Source: Favolaschia claudopus (Eukaryota; Basidiomycota; Agaricomycetes; Agaricales; Mycenaceae). Taken from it: DNA of 64,000 nucleotides. Shown piece after piece: positions 1 to 11,943 of this stretch. The stretch is taken from positions 1,302,001 through 1,366,000 of the forward strand of contig JAWWNJ010000055.1 of the NCBI GenBank assembly GCA_037176885.1. The letters are read 5' to 3'. A program made the translations under genes and the position numbers. Every line of letters starts with the position of its first letter. Within the stretch, counting starts at the first letter, position 1. The notes under the pieces are model-generated. The model had not been told where the DNA came from and searched no databases. It saw only the letters and a program-made list of their open reading frames with translations.

Positions 1-595
1 ACCTCTCTCTCGACGTCGCGTGAGGTGTCCTCCATTCCCGGTGCGAGCGATGGGAACTGGGTCTATCCTTCAGAGGCTCAATTCTTCGCTGCGATGGCGC
101 GAAAGAATCACGATCCTCAGGCGACCGACATGAAAACCATCGTGCCCATTCATAATGCCGTTAACGAGCGCGCCTGGGCCGAGGTCATGAAATGGGAGGC
201 TGGTAGAGGGGGCGAAGCATGTGGAGGCGTCAAGCTAGTCACTTTCAAAGGCCGGCCGGATGAGAAGAGTATTCGGGCGCGCTGGAAGATGATGTTGGGG
301 TGAATGACTTGATCCCATTACCAGTGTTCGTTGCTCATCGAATTCCAGGTATTCTGCGCCTTTCGATCGACATGACTGGACTGTCGAGCGATGTGGACTG
401 AGGATGAGGTATATCATTGACTTTTACACTGGGAAAAGTCAATTGCCTGGTGCGGGCCCGTCATTCTTTCTTGACGTACGACCTGCACTCGACAACTGGG
501 AAGGCGTAAAGATGCGCACCCAGCATTTCTTTGGAAAGCTTTTCGGTGTAGCTTCACAACCTCAAACTGTATTAAAACCACCCTCTCACTCATAA
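1..595 (+). CDS. CYC3: Holocytochrome c synthase (cytochrome c heme lyase), 3' part
   Basis: Attaches heme to apocytochrome c in the mitochondrial intermembrane space. The frame is open from base 1, so the 5' end lies outside the window. The first exon reads WVYPSEAQFFAAMARK and IVPIHNAVNERAW, both hallmarks of the family. An intron at 300-348 (GT..CAG, phase 2) joins LG to YSAPFDRHDW, the conserved block around the heme-binding His, followed by RYIIDFYTG and FFLDVRPALD. The stop is TAA at 593-595. Removing the intron restores a continuous family-like sequence with no lesion. Family assignment is very secure. Only the upstream start is unseen. Confidence 0.93.
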
Positions 596-696
596 TTTTG
601 GCATTCTACGTCTCCATAGCTGTTCCAATATTTCATTGCAGCGCTCGAGCTTCAAACTACATGGCAGCAATCGCCCCCAAAAAATCGCAAGATACA

Positions 697-2169
697 CTAC
701 CGTTTGCCTTTTAGCCTTACTTTTTTAGCTGGCGGAGGTCTCTGTTCCTCCTCCGGTTCCGATTCTTCACTGTCCTCGGGCTCCATCTCGGAGTCTTCCC
801 CTTCACTGATCTCCTCCTCCTCGTCCCAGTCACCATTGTCATCGTCTTCGAACTCCTCTGCTCCTTCACTTCCCATTTCTTCATCTTCATCTTCTTCGTC
901 GTCTTCGCCTGCTCCGCTCGACTTGTTCTTTGCCGCTTTCTTCCGTTCCACGTTGCGCTCCTGTTCTGCCCTCCGCTCCTTCCTCAACTTCTCCTTGGCG
1001 GCGTGTGCGGCTTGTAAATTGGCGACCTCTTTCCTGGATTTTTTCACTGCTCCGAGTCAATAAGCCGTATGGAATGAAAACCAGGATTTCTCACCAAATT
1101 CGTGATAAATGACACTGCCCTCCTTCCCTGGGACGCCCTCGGTAATCTTCACCAAGCGCAGCTCCATCCTCGGCCCAATCTCGTCCAGCCTGACTGCCCT
1201 CCGCTGGCCCTTCTTGTTATTCCTGCCAACATAATCGGATGCCAGGTCAACAGCATCTCCGTCATCACCCGCGACACTCTCCGCCCCCGACGACGCTGCA
1301 CTCTCATACCCGCCATCCGGACCAGGCTCGCCTTTTTTCCGGAGCAAAAAGTCTGCAATATCCTTCTCATTCCCAAGATCCAAAATTCCACTGGACGCCT
1401 TTTGCGTGGCGCCCTCTAAAACGCGCCGCACGCGCTTGGAAACACCGTACGGCTTGACGGTGATGACGTAGTGGCGGAAGTCGACGGTCCCGCGGTCAGG
1501 GTTATATGCGACGAGGACAACGCGACGGGCTGAGGAGAGAGCGAGCGTATGTGGTGACAGAGGCGGGAAGAGGGATTGGAAGGATTTCATGAGGAGGGTG
1601 AGATGTGGAGGTGTTGTAGGGCCTGGTGGAGGAAAAGACGCTAGTACAAGCTATGGAAAAGGATGTGAAAAAGATATGGGCAGAATGATTGCAATATGCT
1701 CACTAAAGGCGGACTGAGGTATTCCATCCCGATACTTCGCGCCCTTCGAGAAGCATTCAAGATGTCTTTCATGAGACTGTATCTCTCTATCCTGAAGCTC
1801 AGTGTCGGACCATTGGAAAGCCGTATTATCCGTAGAGACGGCGCAATCGGAGTAAGTGTAAATGCGAGTAAATGGGTGACTTGCAGCGCAGGCGCCATAG
1901 TCAGATAGTCTTTCAGTTTGTTGCGGTTTCGTTCCTGAGATACTATCGAATGCGTTCTCCTTCAACTCAGGAACAATGAAGGAACGAACTCGTAGTCGGC
2001 TTGCAGTATTGGGTTCCATTACTTTTCTGCAATCGCGGACAAGCTGGGCGATGGAATGGCCGACGGGGCCATGTTTTATGATGAAGGATTTTGGGACGCC
2101 GTCTGTTGAGGCTGTTGCTGGTGCGGCGGCGCCTTTGAGATGGGTCCTGTTCTTGCGTTTGCGGGCCAT
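697..2169 (-). CDS. SSF1: Ssf1/Peter Pan (PPAN) Brix-domain ribosome biogenesis factor
   Basis: Nucleolar Brix protein needed for 27S pre-rRNA processing and 60S assembly. Four exons on the minus strand: 1990-2169, 1715-1934, 1095-1622 and 697-1046, 425 codons plus stop, in phase. The start was chosen at MARKRKNRTH because the family starts with a short basic stretch. An in-frame ATG lies further upstream at 2304, but the extra sequence is unlike the family. Family features in order: QLVRDCRKVMEPNTASRL, NKLKDYLTMAPALQVTHLL, RLSNGPTLSFRIERYSL, then ITEGVPGKEGSVIYHEF joined to VKKSRKE. The C-terminus is a long lysine-rich then Glu/Asp-rich tail ending in a basic cluster. The second splice donor (GTCCGC) is weak, so that border is less certain. 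The gene is divergent from the M50B gene, 124 bp away. Confidence 0.9.
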
Positions 2170-2293
2170 CGCGGTGAAGTCGAGAGAAATTTTTGTTTTT
2201 GACAGGTCCGAATCAAAATTCCCCGAAATGGATACTGCGCCGAGGCACTGCCGCGGCAACTTGCCAAGCGCACACTCTTGCTTTCGCTCTCTC

Positions 2294-3772
2294 ATGTCTC
2301 CCACCGTACTGCAGCATGCCGCCCGCGACCTAGAGGATACTGGCTCTCACATTCACTCCCTCGTGTCCTCCGTCGTTTCAAAACACGTCGCTCGCAGCGC
2401 AGAAGGTTTCTTGTCTCATTTACCGTTGGTTTTTATAGTGTTCATCATGAAAGAATAGATGTGTTGCGGCCCAATGCTACACAACGAACTACTCTGATTG
2501 TTGCGGGCGTGTATATTATTGCTATAGCCATTTTGTGGTGCGTTTCTGAACAATGTCGAGGAACAATGGTTTCCAATGACCACTCGTTGCAGGCATGTAC
2601 CAATACTAAACAAGATCAGTGAGTGAATTTAGCATCAGGCTTACAGAAAATGTATCTAATGTGCCACTCCTCAGTATACCCATTCAAGTGAAAAACATTC
2701 TTCTCGGCTCCATGTCCGTTATGTTTACCGTGCATCCAGGCTCCTCACCGTGGGCTTTCATGAGATGAGCCATGCTATAGCAGGTGTACTTACTTGTGCA
2801 CGTATACATTCCATTGAACTGGACCGTGAGTATCATTTTTCTAGTCAAACCGGAAACTTGACAGGCTCAATTCACCATTTCCAACCATGCTAGCTGACGA
2901 GGGCGGCGCGACATCCATGTCTGGCGGCATTCCTTGGATAACACTTCCCGCTGGCTATCTGGGGTCTTCGTTCATCGGTGCTTGTCTAATAGCGTGTGGC
3001 TTTGATACCAACGCCTCTAAAGTCGCCGTCATCGTACTGGGGGTGTTTTTCCTATTTACATTGTGGTGGGCAAGGCGGAATTTATTGTGTGTACCCTCTT
3101 TCTTGTCGACTACTTATTTTGACAGCTGTATGATAGAACATGGGCCCTCATTCTTGGCATGGCTGGCTTGATTATACTCTTTTGGTTTGTCGCAGAGAGC
3201 GTTGCTCTCAGATATCTCGTACGTCTAACGCGTTAAATCGTGTCGCTTGACATGTAATCTTGTCAGGTTCTATTCATTGGCGTCATGTCGTGCATGTATG
3301 TCCTCTGGGACGTCGTGGGTCAGCCATTTTTCATCAAGCAGGTGTACGATGTTGATCGATGTATTTCTCATCCCCAGACGATACCATTGCAAGAAAAGTG
3401 AATTCTTCAGACGCATCGGCATTTGCCAAGATATGCGGCTGCTTTCCATCCCAAGGTTCACTCCTTCAAGTCGGTTATAACGCAGAAGCTGACCCATCTT
3501 ACAGTTTGGGGCGTCATTTGGCTCATTGTTGCTTTTGTTTTCTTTGCTTCCGGAATCCTCGTTGGTCTGGCTGCATTCAAGGTTCTCCCTCACTCTTATA
3601 TCCTAATTGCGCAGGTCTGACCTGATTTCAGCAATCCACCGAACAGCAAAAGTCAGATTCTTCTCATTTCCTCCCAGCTCCCGGGTCGAAGTCAGCTGCA
3701 TTGGCCACGTCCCCTGATACGATGTTAATATCAGTTGTGGCTCTAACATTGGGTGCTTTCGGTCTGTTATAA
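2294..3772 (+). CDS. M50B-like integral membrane metallopeptidase
   Basis: Eleven exons assemble in phase into 317 residues: 2294-2405, 2459-2537, 2593-2618, 2675-2687, 2740-2825, 2894-3090, 3126-3218, 3267-3318, 3378-3455, 3505-3581 and 3632-3772. The protein has a hydrophobic helix (TLIVAGVYIIAIAILW), then GFHEMSHAIAGVLT, which supplies the zinc-binding HExxH. LDPDEGGATSMSGGIPWITL and LPAGYLGSSFIGACLIACGFD follow, then several more TM segments. This order is characteristic of the Peptidase_M50B-like family, whose substrate is unknown to me. Exon 4 is only 13 nt. The first exon (MSPTVLQHAARDLED) is inferred from splice phase and is the weakest part. The C-terminus ends in a hydrophobic stretch after a Ser/Gln-rich linker. 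Confidence 0.85.
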
Positions 3773-4057
3773 CCTGTCGGGGCTATAATCTGTCATTTTT
3801 TTATCTACACGGAGGGACTATTTGTAGCGCCTAGATGTTCACATTTGCTATCACGATCCCAACTCCTAGTCACGTAGGAAATGAACTTGTATTGTGTACG
3901 GACCTCTACTACGGACTGAAGTAAATATAATGATGTTCCGTTTTCATTTAAAGATCAAAGTCCGTATCGCCGTAACAGGAACGAACCCGAAAACGGTAAT
4001 CATGATTCATGGCTATGGAGCCAGCAAGGCCAAACATCTTAGCTTGATCTGTTACCT

Positions 4058-5186
4058 ATGTCTACCGCCGCCAGCGCAAGTTTACTCCCTGAGGGAATCA
4101 CTGACCCCAATTACAAACCTCCGCCCGGCCGCTTGGGAAACCTCACCGTACCACAACAACATGCTCTGGAGAAGATTAAGAAGGAGCTGATCGCGGAGGG
4201 GATTTACATCGAGGGCGAGCCTCGGATGAGCGATGCGACGTTATTGAGGTATACACGACGCAGTCGCATGTGTATCCTTGCAGACAGTCTCCCCTCCCAG
4301 ATTCTTGCGTGCCCGCAAGTTCGATGTACCAAAGGCGAAGGAGATGTTCCTCAACAACGAGAAATGGCGGAAAGACTTCGGGGTCGAAGACATTGTCAAG
4401 TGCGTGCTCTTAACCATAAATCGGTAGATACTCATGGCGATCCATCACAGAAACTTTGAATTCCCTGAGCACCGCGAGGTCGATAAATATTATCCGCAAT
4501 ATTATCACAAAAACGACAAGGTGCGGAACATGATACCAAGAGATGCCTCAGGATTTATATGCGGGCTATAGGATGGCCGCCCGGTATATATAGAGCGTCT
4601 CGGCCTCCTCGACCTGAAGGCACTCTATGCCGCCACCACACAGGAGCGCCAAATCAAACGATTTGTCCTCGAATACGAGAAATTCCTCTCTGAACGACTT
4701 CCGGCTTGCTCTGCAGCAGCAGGGCATCCAGTAGAGACTTCGTGCACCATAATGGACCTTCATAATGTTTCCCTTTCCAACTTCTACCGCGTCAAGGACT
4801 ACGTGATGCAGGCTTCCAAGATAGGACAGGATCAATATCCCGAGTGCATGGGCAAATTCTACATTATCAACGCACCGTTCATGTTCTCCACCGTGTGGAG
4901 CTTTATCAAGCCTTGGTTAGACGAGGTCACGGTCGCGAAGATTGACATCATCGGCAGCGGCTACAAGGACAAGTTGCTGGCGCAGATCGATGCAGATAAT
5001 TTACCCAAGGAGTTTGGTGGGAAGTGTAGCTGTCCCGGGGGATGCTCTCTGAGCGGTATGATTCAGATTTTCGTTTGCTGGAAGCGATCTCTAATTTTGA
5101 CTTCCTAACATGTAGATGCGGGTCCGTGGAATACCTCGACCACAGCGGTTGAAACCGATAGCGGCGGGAAGGTTCTTTCTGCTTAA
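4058..5186 (+). CDS. SEC14: Sec14-type CRAL-TRIO phosphatidylinositol transfer protein
   Basis: Cytosolic lipid-exchange protein supporting Golgi secretion in the Sec14 family. Five exons (4058-4248, 4301-4399, 4451-4520, 4572-5055, 5116-5186) give 304 aa. The N-terminal CRAL-TRIO-N helices include [19 protein letters not shown], created by splicing. The lipid-binding lobe has the sequence [10 protein letters not shown], then [19 protein letters not shown] and the gate region [27 protein letters not shown] and CSCPGGC. Length and order match yeast Sec14p (about 300 aa). All borders are GT-AG and in phase. Basidiomycetes carry several Sec14 paralogues, so the exact orthologue is not proven. 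Confidence 0.93.
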
Positions 5187-5368
5187 TGCCTGTACACTTT
5201 AATAATTTATCTGCAATGAGTAACGACCATCGACGTTCTTACTGTGGAGATCTTGGTGGAGATACTTCCTCTGAGTTTCCAACCCTAACCCTATGCTGAG
5301 TGATATGGAAACGGTATTTGCAACTCTTCCTTCTCCTTCACTTGGTTTGGCCTCGGTTTGGACATCTA

Positions 5369-6122
5369 ATGTCCCATTTGTCAACGTCGACGAGCGGGAC
5401 GGCACCAAAGACAGAGAGCGGCTTCACTGGACCCGCTTCGCTCTCGCAGAACGCTCCTTTCCGCTCCAATTTTGACCATGCTTCTTCTGTAACTTCCTCT
5501 GCACGGCGGCGCCCTCCGTCCCGTCGCTCACAGAGAGCCATACCAAGTCCCCTCAAAGCCTCGGGACTTCTCGCAGGCTTTCTCCCTATCCCTCCCGTCC
5601 TCTCTGTAATATATCTCGCTTGTGGGCACGCTGCTCTACGCGCCGCACATCCTGCGCACTATGGACATGTCCCTCTGATATCGTCGGTCCGCGCCGGCGC
5701 TGCAGGCGGAGCGATCCTCGCCGTGCCTCTCGCTTTGTTGTTGTACATCCTGTTGTTCCCAACGAAACCTCCCGACCCTGAAGACTTTTTTGACGATGAT
5801 GAAGATACGGTCTGGCCGGTAGTGTTGAATTATGGGACGTACGCGGTGGGTCTTCAATCTTCCCAATTACCCCGGTGCATTCAATTACTGGCTACAGATA
5901 TGTGCTGTTCTTACGCTGCTGTTGGGCTCGATATCGGGCGCGCTGGGGACCGTGTGTCTCCCCTCGAACATCATGCTCAGTGCGGCAGAGGCCGCAGCAG
6001 TGGGCATCGTTGGTGCCTCGATAATTTGCGGTGGATTGGCTATGGTTGCCGTCTTCGCGTTTGTCATCTGGCTTGATTTCTTCCGACCCAAAAGCGCGAC
6101 ACCGACAACGGACTCGTTATAA
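5369..6122 (+). CDS. Putative four-TM membrane protein, function unknown
   Basis: Two exons (5369-5845 and 5898-6122, intron GTGGGT..CTACAG, phase 0) encode 233 aa. The first about 60 residues are Ser/Thr/Arg-rich and probably cytosolic. Hydrophobic segments follow: FLPIPPVLSVIYLACG, GGAILAVPLALLLYILLF, a third across the splice junction (ICAVLTLLLGSISGALG) and VGIVGASIICGGLAMVAVF. An acidic loop (PEDFFDDDEDT) lies between the second and third. The start at 5369 was preferred to an in-frame ATG at 5300 because the upstream piece looks like translated UTR. I do not recognise the family. Coding status is supported by the clean splice and the coherent TM pattern. Confidence 0.7.
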
Positions 6123-6425
6123 TGCCATGGACACAGTCATCATTTGAGCTGCGTGCGCTTTTCTCCCGCAACATCCCGTCGCGTTCATACGTATCTGTGA
6201 TGCATCTCGACTGCTCCTGATCTACTCATATTGTTATGCCGCCTACGCCTAGGCTATCGCTCATTATACACTCACGACATTCCTTTAGTTATACACCTAA
6301 TTTATATCTTTTGGCTGTAGGGGATTTTTACAAGTATTTAGGTAGCTGTCCGCATGTGTTGTGTAGAGTTGTATTCGGTCGTGTATCAGAGCTCTGTTGT
6401 TGTCCTGTTGTTGTCTCCTACCATC

Positions 6426-7332
6426 ATGAGCAGCCGTCTCGCGTCTTTCAAAGGTCCCTCGGCCCCAAACTCCTCTCCTGTTCCCGCGAAACACCATCAA
6501 CAACAATCCAGGTCTTCCCCGGGCCCCAGCTCTCCTTCAAGGTCGATCGAATCGACTTACCATCGAAAAACCCGTGCTGCGCTGCAGGAATTGCGCGCCA
6601 TTGCGGAGACTTGGGACGATCTTGTCCTCATTGACGGTCTCAAATCCGCGCGAGGCCTCGTCGACACGCGTACAGAACTAGAGTGGGTTATGCAAGTTTG
6701 TTCTTGAACCACGAATCAAATTTTCGCCGGTTCTGTTGCTTTCCGTTGCTGCTCTTGTAGCAATGTCCTCGCGCTCATCCCGGATGGCCAGCTGCCACGC
6801 ACGCGTCTCGTCGGTCCTAAGATCGCGCTCATGGAGAAACGAATAGCAGAGTTGGACGCCGTCATTGGCAAGCTGGTGAGCTGCACCTCTTTTCAAGATC
6901 TGTACAAGACATTGAAGACCCGGCAGCGAAAACAATTCCGGCGTATGAACACTGTGATTGACGGGTTAGAGGCAATCCTGGTGGAGGCGCACAAGGCAAA
7001 GGGGTGGACTTGCGTTAGCGAAGAACCTCTATGGGTTTCCTGGCCGCTTGAAAAGTTTGGTGCGTCGATTTCAGTTCAACCTCTCGGAGCGAATGAATCT
7101 TATTCTTCCAGTCACCTCCCTTCCGAGTCTCTTGATACCGTATCACCGCTCCCTCGCTACGCATCTTGAATTGGTGGACGTTCTGCGGAGCCATTCCGTC
7201 TCCTTTGAAGATGCGCGAGACGCACTGGCAAAGTGGGCAGAGCAGCCTTGGTTAGAAGAAGACAGCTGGGAAGCTGTTTGGGAAGACTTGTGCGCGTCTG
7301 AAGTGGAGAAATGGGATGTTGCGTCCAAATGA
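6426..7332 (+). CDS. Conserved-looking protein of unknown function, with a GC-AG intron
   Basis: Three exons, 6426-6691, 6761-7059 and 7112-7332, total 261 aa. The N-terminus is Ser/Pro/Gln-rich (residues 1-45). It is followed by predicted helices (TRAALQELRAIAETWDDL, MEKRIAELDAVIGKL, MNTVIDGLEAILVEAHKAKG) and a C-terminal charged helical block ending EVEKWDVASK. No catalytic motif is visible. The first intron works only if the donor is GC (AT|GCAAGT) with acceptor TTGTAG. It is the only phase-compatible choice, and GCAAGT is the classical GC-donor consensus. A GTGAGC within exon 2 (after GKL) could be an optional donor, but the frame reads through it. No family recognised. Confidence 0.7.
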
Positions 7333-7486
7333 TTCCCCTGGTCAACAATGAATTTGGTTCTGAACGGAGTTTTCATGCAGAACGATTGTATTGAGAACAT
7401 TCGTGCGTACATGACAGGGCTTTTCTGAGTATTTTTGTATTTTACTGATTCTATTACCCTGGAGTCTCACTGCCCTTGTGCGCTCT

Positions 7487-9086
7487 CTATGCCCGCGCTT
7501 TCCGCGTTTGCAGAAATTGCCTTCTTGTGGGCAGCATTGGTCGGGCGTTGCTTGCCACAGTCGGAAAGGGCTGACCGGTCGGCTTTACCTCCTGCGGCTT
7601 GCTGCCGCCGAATGGGATGGCGGTCTGCGTGGCGTGCGGAAGACGGAAATGTCCGAGGTATGCACGTTTCGGGAGGGCGGGGAGGGTTATAGGGAGGCTT
7701 GTGATGATGGAAGGGTCGCTTCCGTTCCCGACAGCGACTACAGCTGGGTCTGCGTCTGAGGGGATCTTGGGGGGCGTACCAGGTAGCGAAGAGTCCGCGG
7801 CGGTAGAGAGGGATGTATCCGATCCCGACGGCGGAAGGGTAGAGGAGGACGAGGAGTAGGGTGAGGAAGGAGCGAGCCTCACGAACGAGGACTGGGCTGA
7901 CGAAGTCCGTGCCACAAATTCGGAGAATTTCTCCGGCTGCGGCATGCGAGCGAGTGAGGCCGCCGTCGAACTAGTCCCACACTCGCCAGGTGTGCACGGC
8001 GGAGGGGCAGTCTCCCACTCGAGAGTACCAGAGGCGCCCGCAGGGAAGCGGGGTGTTGGAACCCGCGAGAGTAATGATGAAGGAGCAGAGTTGACTGAGA
8101 ATTGTTCGATGCCGTTAACGGCGTCACGAAGCTCGCCAAGTGTGGGACGGCGGAGCGGGTTGGAATTAAAACACCACTGCAGTAGACGGTTTGCTTCCTT
8201 GCTAATCGGCAGGACTTGCAACAAATAGTCCTCGTCCTCACGGAAAGCAGCGTATCCTGCGTCTGACAGGTCGGCGTAATGCCAAGGGTAGTTGCCTGAA
8301 TTTATGGTTGGAGACGCCAGAATATCATGGAGAAATGATGTCTGACCTGTAATCATGTTGACCAAAATAACACCTAACGCCCAAAGATCGCTACTACGGG
8401 CGGAGTAACATCCGCACTCTTTGTCCATTGATTCTGCATAAAAGATTAGCAAACGGCCGCGAACGAGAGGTGGATGAAAGCGAACCTGGACTCATGTAAT
8501 AGCGACTGCCAGTTCCAAATTGCTTGGAAATAGCATTACGGGTCGACAGACCAAAGTCGGCAATACGGATATCCGTCCCCTCGCTGTCGCATAGGAGAAT
8601 ATTTTCAGGCTTGAGATCTCGGTGATACACCGAGTTGGCATGGATGCTTTCAACGGCGTCCAGGATGGAGCCGAACGCCTGTTTGATCAACTCATGCTTG
8701 CCGCGGTATATTTGGCGCTTGACCATGGCGCTGAACATATCGCCACCGTCGCAGAGCTCCATGACCACGAACGTGAATTCTCCGACATGGAGATGGCCGT
8801 ACATCGACACCACGTTGGGGAGTTCGCTCACCATGGTGTGGGCCATGAGCTCGTTCTGCTGCATCTGCAATCCCCGAGTGTTGGACTGATACCGTTGCAT
8901 GCATTTTACGGCGAAGTATGTAGGGTCGTCCTCGGGCGTGGTGGTATCACGCGCCTTGTAGACCTTCCCGAAAGCTCCGGAACCCAGAAGAGAAACCAAC
9001 TGGAGCTCCACGTCTTCGAGAGGCATCCCGGTGAGATCAGGGAGTTCCTTCGAAGCGATTTTACGGGGGGAGTTAGAGCAAGACAT
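7487..9086 (-). CDS. Ser/Thr protein kinase, Ran1/Ksp1-like
   Basis: Three exons: 8486-9086, 8347-8433 and 7487-8295, 498 aa. The kinase domain spans about residues 27-300. It has a glycine loop GSGAFGKVYKA, catalytic lysine in FAVKCM, hinge VVMELCDGGDMF, catalytic loop YHRDLKPENILL, IADFGLSTR and activation-segment end YYMSPESMDK. The small second intron (51 nt, no stop, length divisible by three) was removed because ITGNYPWHYADLSD then matches the usual family sequence. The C-terminal 200 residues are Ser/Pro/Thr-rich and probably disordered and regulatory. The layout resembles fungal nutrient-responsive kinases of the Ran1/Pat1-Ksp1 group. Substrate is unknown. About 2.9 kb of non-coding DNA lies upstream. 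Confidence 0.9.
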
Positions 9087-11873
9087 GATAGGGGATTCGG
9101 ATTCGAAGATGGAAAGATGTCAAGGTGAGTCGCTGAGCTTTAACTTCGAGAAGATGGAGATGAGTGTTGTAAAAAATGAGTGAGGTCAGAGGGATGCATT
9201 CGAGCCGCATTTAAGGCATTCGAAAGTGAGACAAATGGTCGGATTCGGAGGTTTCACGAGCAGGTCTCAGATTTACCAGCATCCGCGATCGCGCGTCGTT
9301 GGGGAGCAATCGACTTCAGAGAAGAGTGTGAAGGCAGAGGATTAGCATGCAGAAGGTGATCGAGAGGGACGAGAGAGCCTCTATTCATGAATGAAAGCAA
9401 GTACATAAGGCGCGGTTGTTGACAAAAAAGGGATTTTTTTGGTCCTCCGAGTACGCCGCAATTTTTGAGACAAAGCAGTATTTGGAGCCTTTTCGAGGGC
9501 TAGGCCTTCATTTTTTCACCGAAGCAACCGAATACCAGAGACACTGAACCGAGAAGCCCACGAAGGATCGATTGCCAACCATGGCATCCGAATCTAGAGA
9601 AATCGTACTCTGAAATGGGGGACTTGGGTGACGGATTTGTAGAGAATTAGACAAGTTGTTCATGCAATTTTTGTAGGGCCATAAAACGTGGCGAGATAAA
9701 TTTCAGTGACTTGAAGGAAACCAGGTGGACTCGAAAGTACTGTATCACTGAGCAATTCGTAGTTGACCGAGTAGCAGCAGTCGGACGGACAACGAGTCGT
9801 CAACTACAAAGCCGCGAGTCGTGAAAGATCTCGAGAATTTTGCAAGTTTGCGGCGCCGCCAGAGTCCAGCTACTTCAAGTAGCGCTTTGGTAGCGCTGTG
9901 AAAAGTGTGGGCGCGAGAGGACGCGAAATGTCACACTGATTGTGACAGAGTCACACAAGTTGAACCAGGTTGAACCATCACAGATCTCTCACGGCCTTTT
10001 CGGCGCCTCTCTCCTCGTTGGCAACCTCTCTCTGGTTGTATGGTACTCTAGTCATTTGACTGCTTATTAAGCGCTTATTCTTGATCCCCTGCTGCAGAGA
10101 TATGAACTACGCTCTGTTACTGTTCTGCCTCAACATGGTGGGCCGAAATCCGATCCAAATGTACTCTTTTGGCCTTCCAACAATGGACACATTCAATGGA
10201 AGTTCAATCTCTCGGTCGATGCCTCTGCTATCTGCCGGGATTCATAATTATCCCGGATCCCGGTTCTATCTAATTCTACAGCTTTACAGCCCTCTCTATT
10301 CCGATTCAAAATGGGCACACATGTGCACTGTCATTGTACGGGATTGTGGGCCCCTTGGACGCTCAAGGGGTTTCTGCGTAAGACCAAAGCTCATAGCATC
10401 TGCTGCTTTTGTTCCTGTCGACTCTCCATGCAAAACCAATCACACCGGAGATTCCGCTGCTTCGTCCTCCATTTGCTCGTTTTCTCCTCCAGAAAATTCG
10501 CGCCGCAAGAGCTGTTTCTCTCCGGCTCAAAGTTCAACATATGTTCGCGTTCCTCGAAGCTTCATGTTTCATCGTTGGCCCCTTGACTACCGCAGTCCCG
10601 TCCCGTCCTTGAGCTTTTTGAATACAGTCTTCTATGCGACTTGACCCGTTTGTCATGCAAAATTAATTGGTACCGCACTTCAACTCTCTTCTCGCATTCA
10701 TTCAGCTTCCCCAGATAATCTCGGTGAAATGAGTTGAGCTCTTGATTTCATTTCAAATACAGAGTCTCTTCCCCTCAAAACCTTGTCGTCTTCCTTTCGT
10801 ACGACTTGACCCGACCTTCGCACCCCATTGGCTCCTCGATATCCCTCTCCGCTCAATCGACGAGCAAGTTCATCGATTGTCCCACTGCCTGGTCGATGTT
10901 TGTTCGTGATTCTCACCGACAGCAATGACAAGACCTTGAATTATCATCATTCGAAGTTGTTCGAGTTGTCTCCAACTTCTCTTCCACCGCTTACAGCTAT
11001 GGAGGCTGGGTTCGAGAGGGCAACGGTTGTCTCCAAGGGTACGCCGCCGCTCACATTCATTCCCCCCCTCATCACTTTTGTTCGGAGGGACGGCGCCGCC
11101 GCTTTGGCGAGCAACGTGCGTGCCGCTCCTTTTGTGGTCTTTCTTTTTTCTGTTGGTCTAATTTTAGATCATTGGCAGTCGAACAGCCTTGGCATGGGCG
11201 TGCCAGTTGGCGCGGCCTACCTCATGGTTCCAAAAACTGATGCGCCAAGTGCGCTGGGCGGTGGACCGACAGCGACCGAGCTCGACGGCTATACCCCATT
11301 TGTCGAGACGCCCCCGTCAACGATTCGCTTATTTGTGCGCTCGTGTGCGCACTCGACCCTCGTTCCCCAACGTTCAAATCGACACGAAAATAGAGGTTGT
11401 GCCTTTAATCCAAAGTCGGCTAGCTTTGACCGGGACTTGGCCGCGATTCGGAGTCTCCCGATTACCAAACGACGGATTTAGCTCGGGGTGGTATTTCAAT
11501 CTGCCGACGACGGTTGAACGATTCATCGCGTTGCAAGTGTCTTACACTGGTGCTCTGGGATGCATACACGTCCGCCGTTGTCCCGTAGTCCGATTCACAA
11601 GGTGTTTTATTCAGAAACTCGAGTGGAAAAAAGAGGACAAGGTGTCGTGTGACTGGGTATTGCGGCGGACATTGACATGCTTCTACATTTACTTCCGTGC
11701 CTGGGTGAACCTTTTCGTGCTTAATTATTTGTGAATTGGAACCAGAGAGAGTCAGAACGGGGGTCATGATCTTTGTGGGATTTTTGGATGAAGCACAGGC
11801 TGAGAGGACCGATAGTCCGTAGCGATGTATGCTGCGCGTGGATAACAGCCGATTACACATGTCTATGAAATCG

Positions 11874-11879
11874 AACGTG
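11874..11879 (-). promoter_or_regulatory. CACGTT-type Pho4/NUC-1-like site upstream of PHO84
   Basis: The plus strand reads AACGTG, i.e. CACGTT on the minus strand, about 145 bp upstream of the phosphate transporter start. Pho4 in yeast and NUC-1 in Neurospora bind CACGTG/CACGTT E-boxes in phosphate-starvation promoters. A single 6-mer is weak evidence; the location is what makes it worth noting. Confidence 0.3.
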
Positions 11880-11943
11880 GGTGAACTGACGCGAGCCGCT
11901 TTAGCCGACCTTTTGATCTTAGTCCGACTAGAGTCAATGGCAG

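Noticed and set aside
704..1063. Serine-rich plus-strand open frame
   Set aside because: It is the reverse complement of the Glu/Asp-rich tail of SSF1.
5281..5293. AACCCTAACCCTA, telomere-like
   Set aside because: Only two units in the interior of a gene-dense region. Too short to call an interstitial telomere.
10081..11481. Two plus-strand open frames of 187 and 217 codons upstream of PHO84
   Set aside because: No motif, no family resemblance, mixed composition, and no splice pattern linking them. They are probably chance frames in a long promoter.
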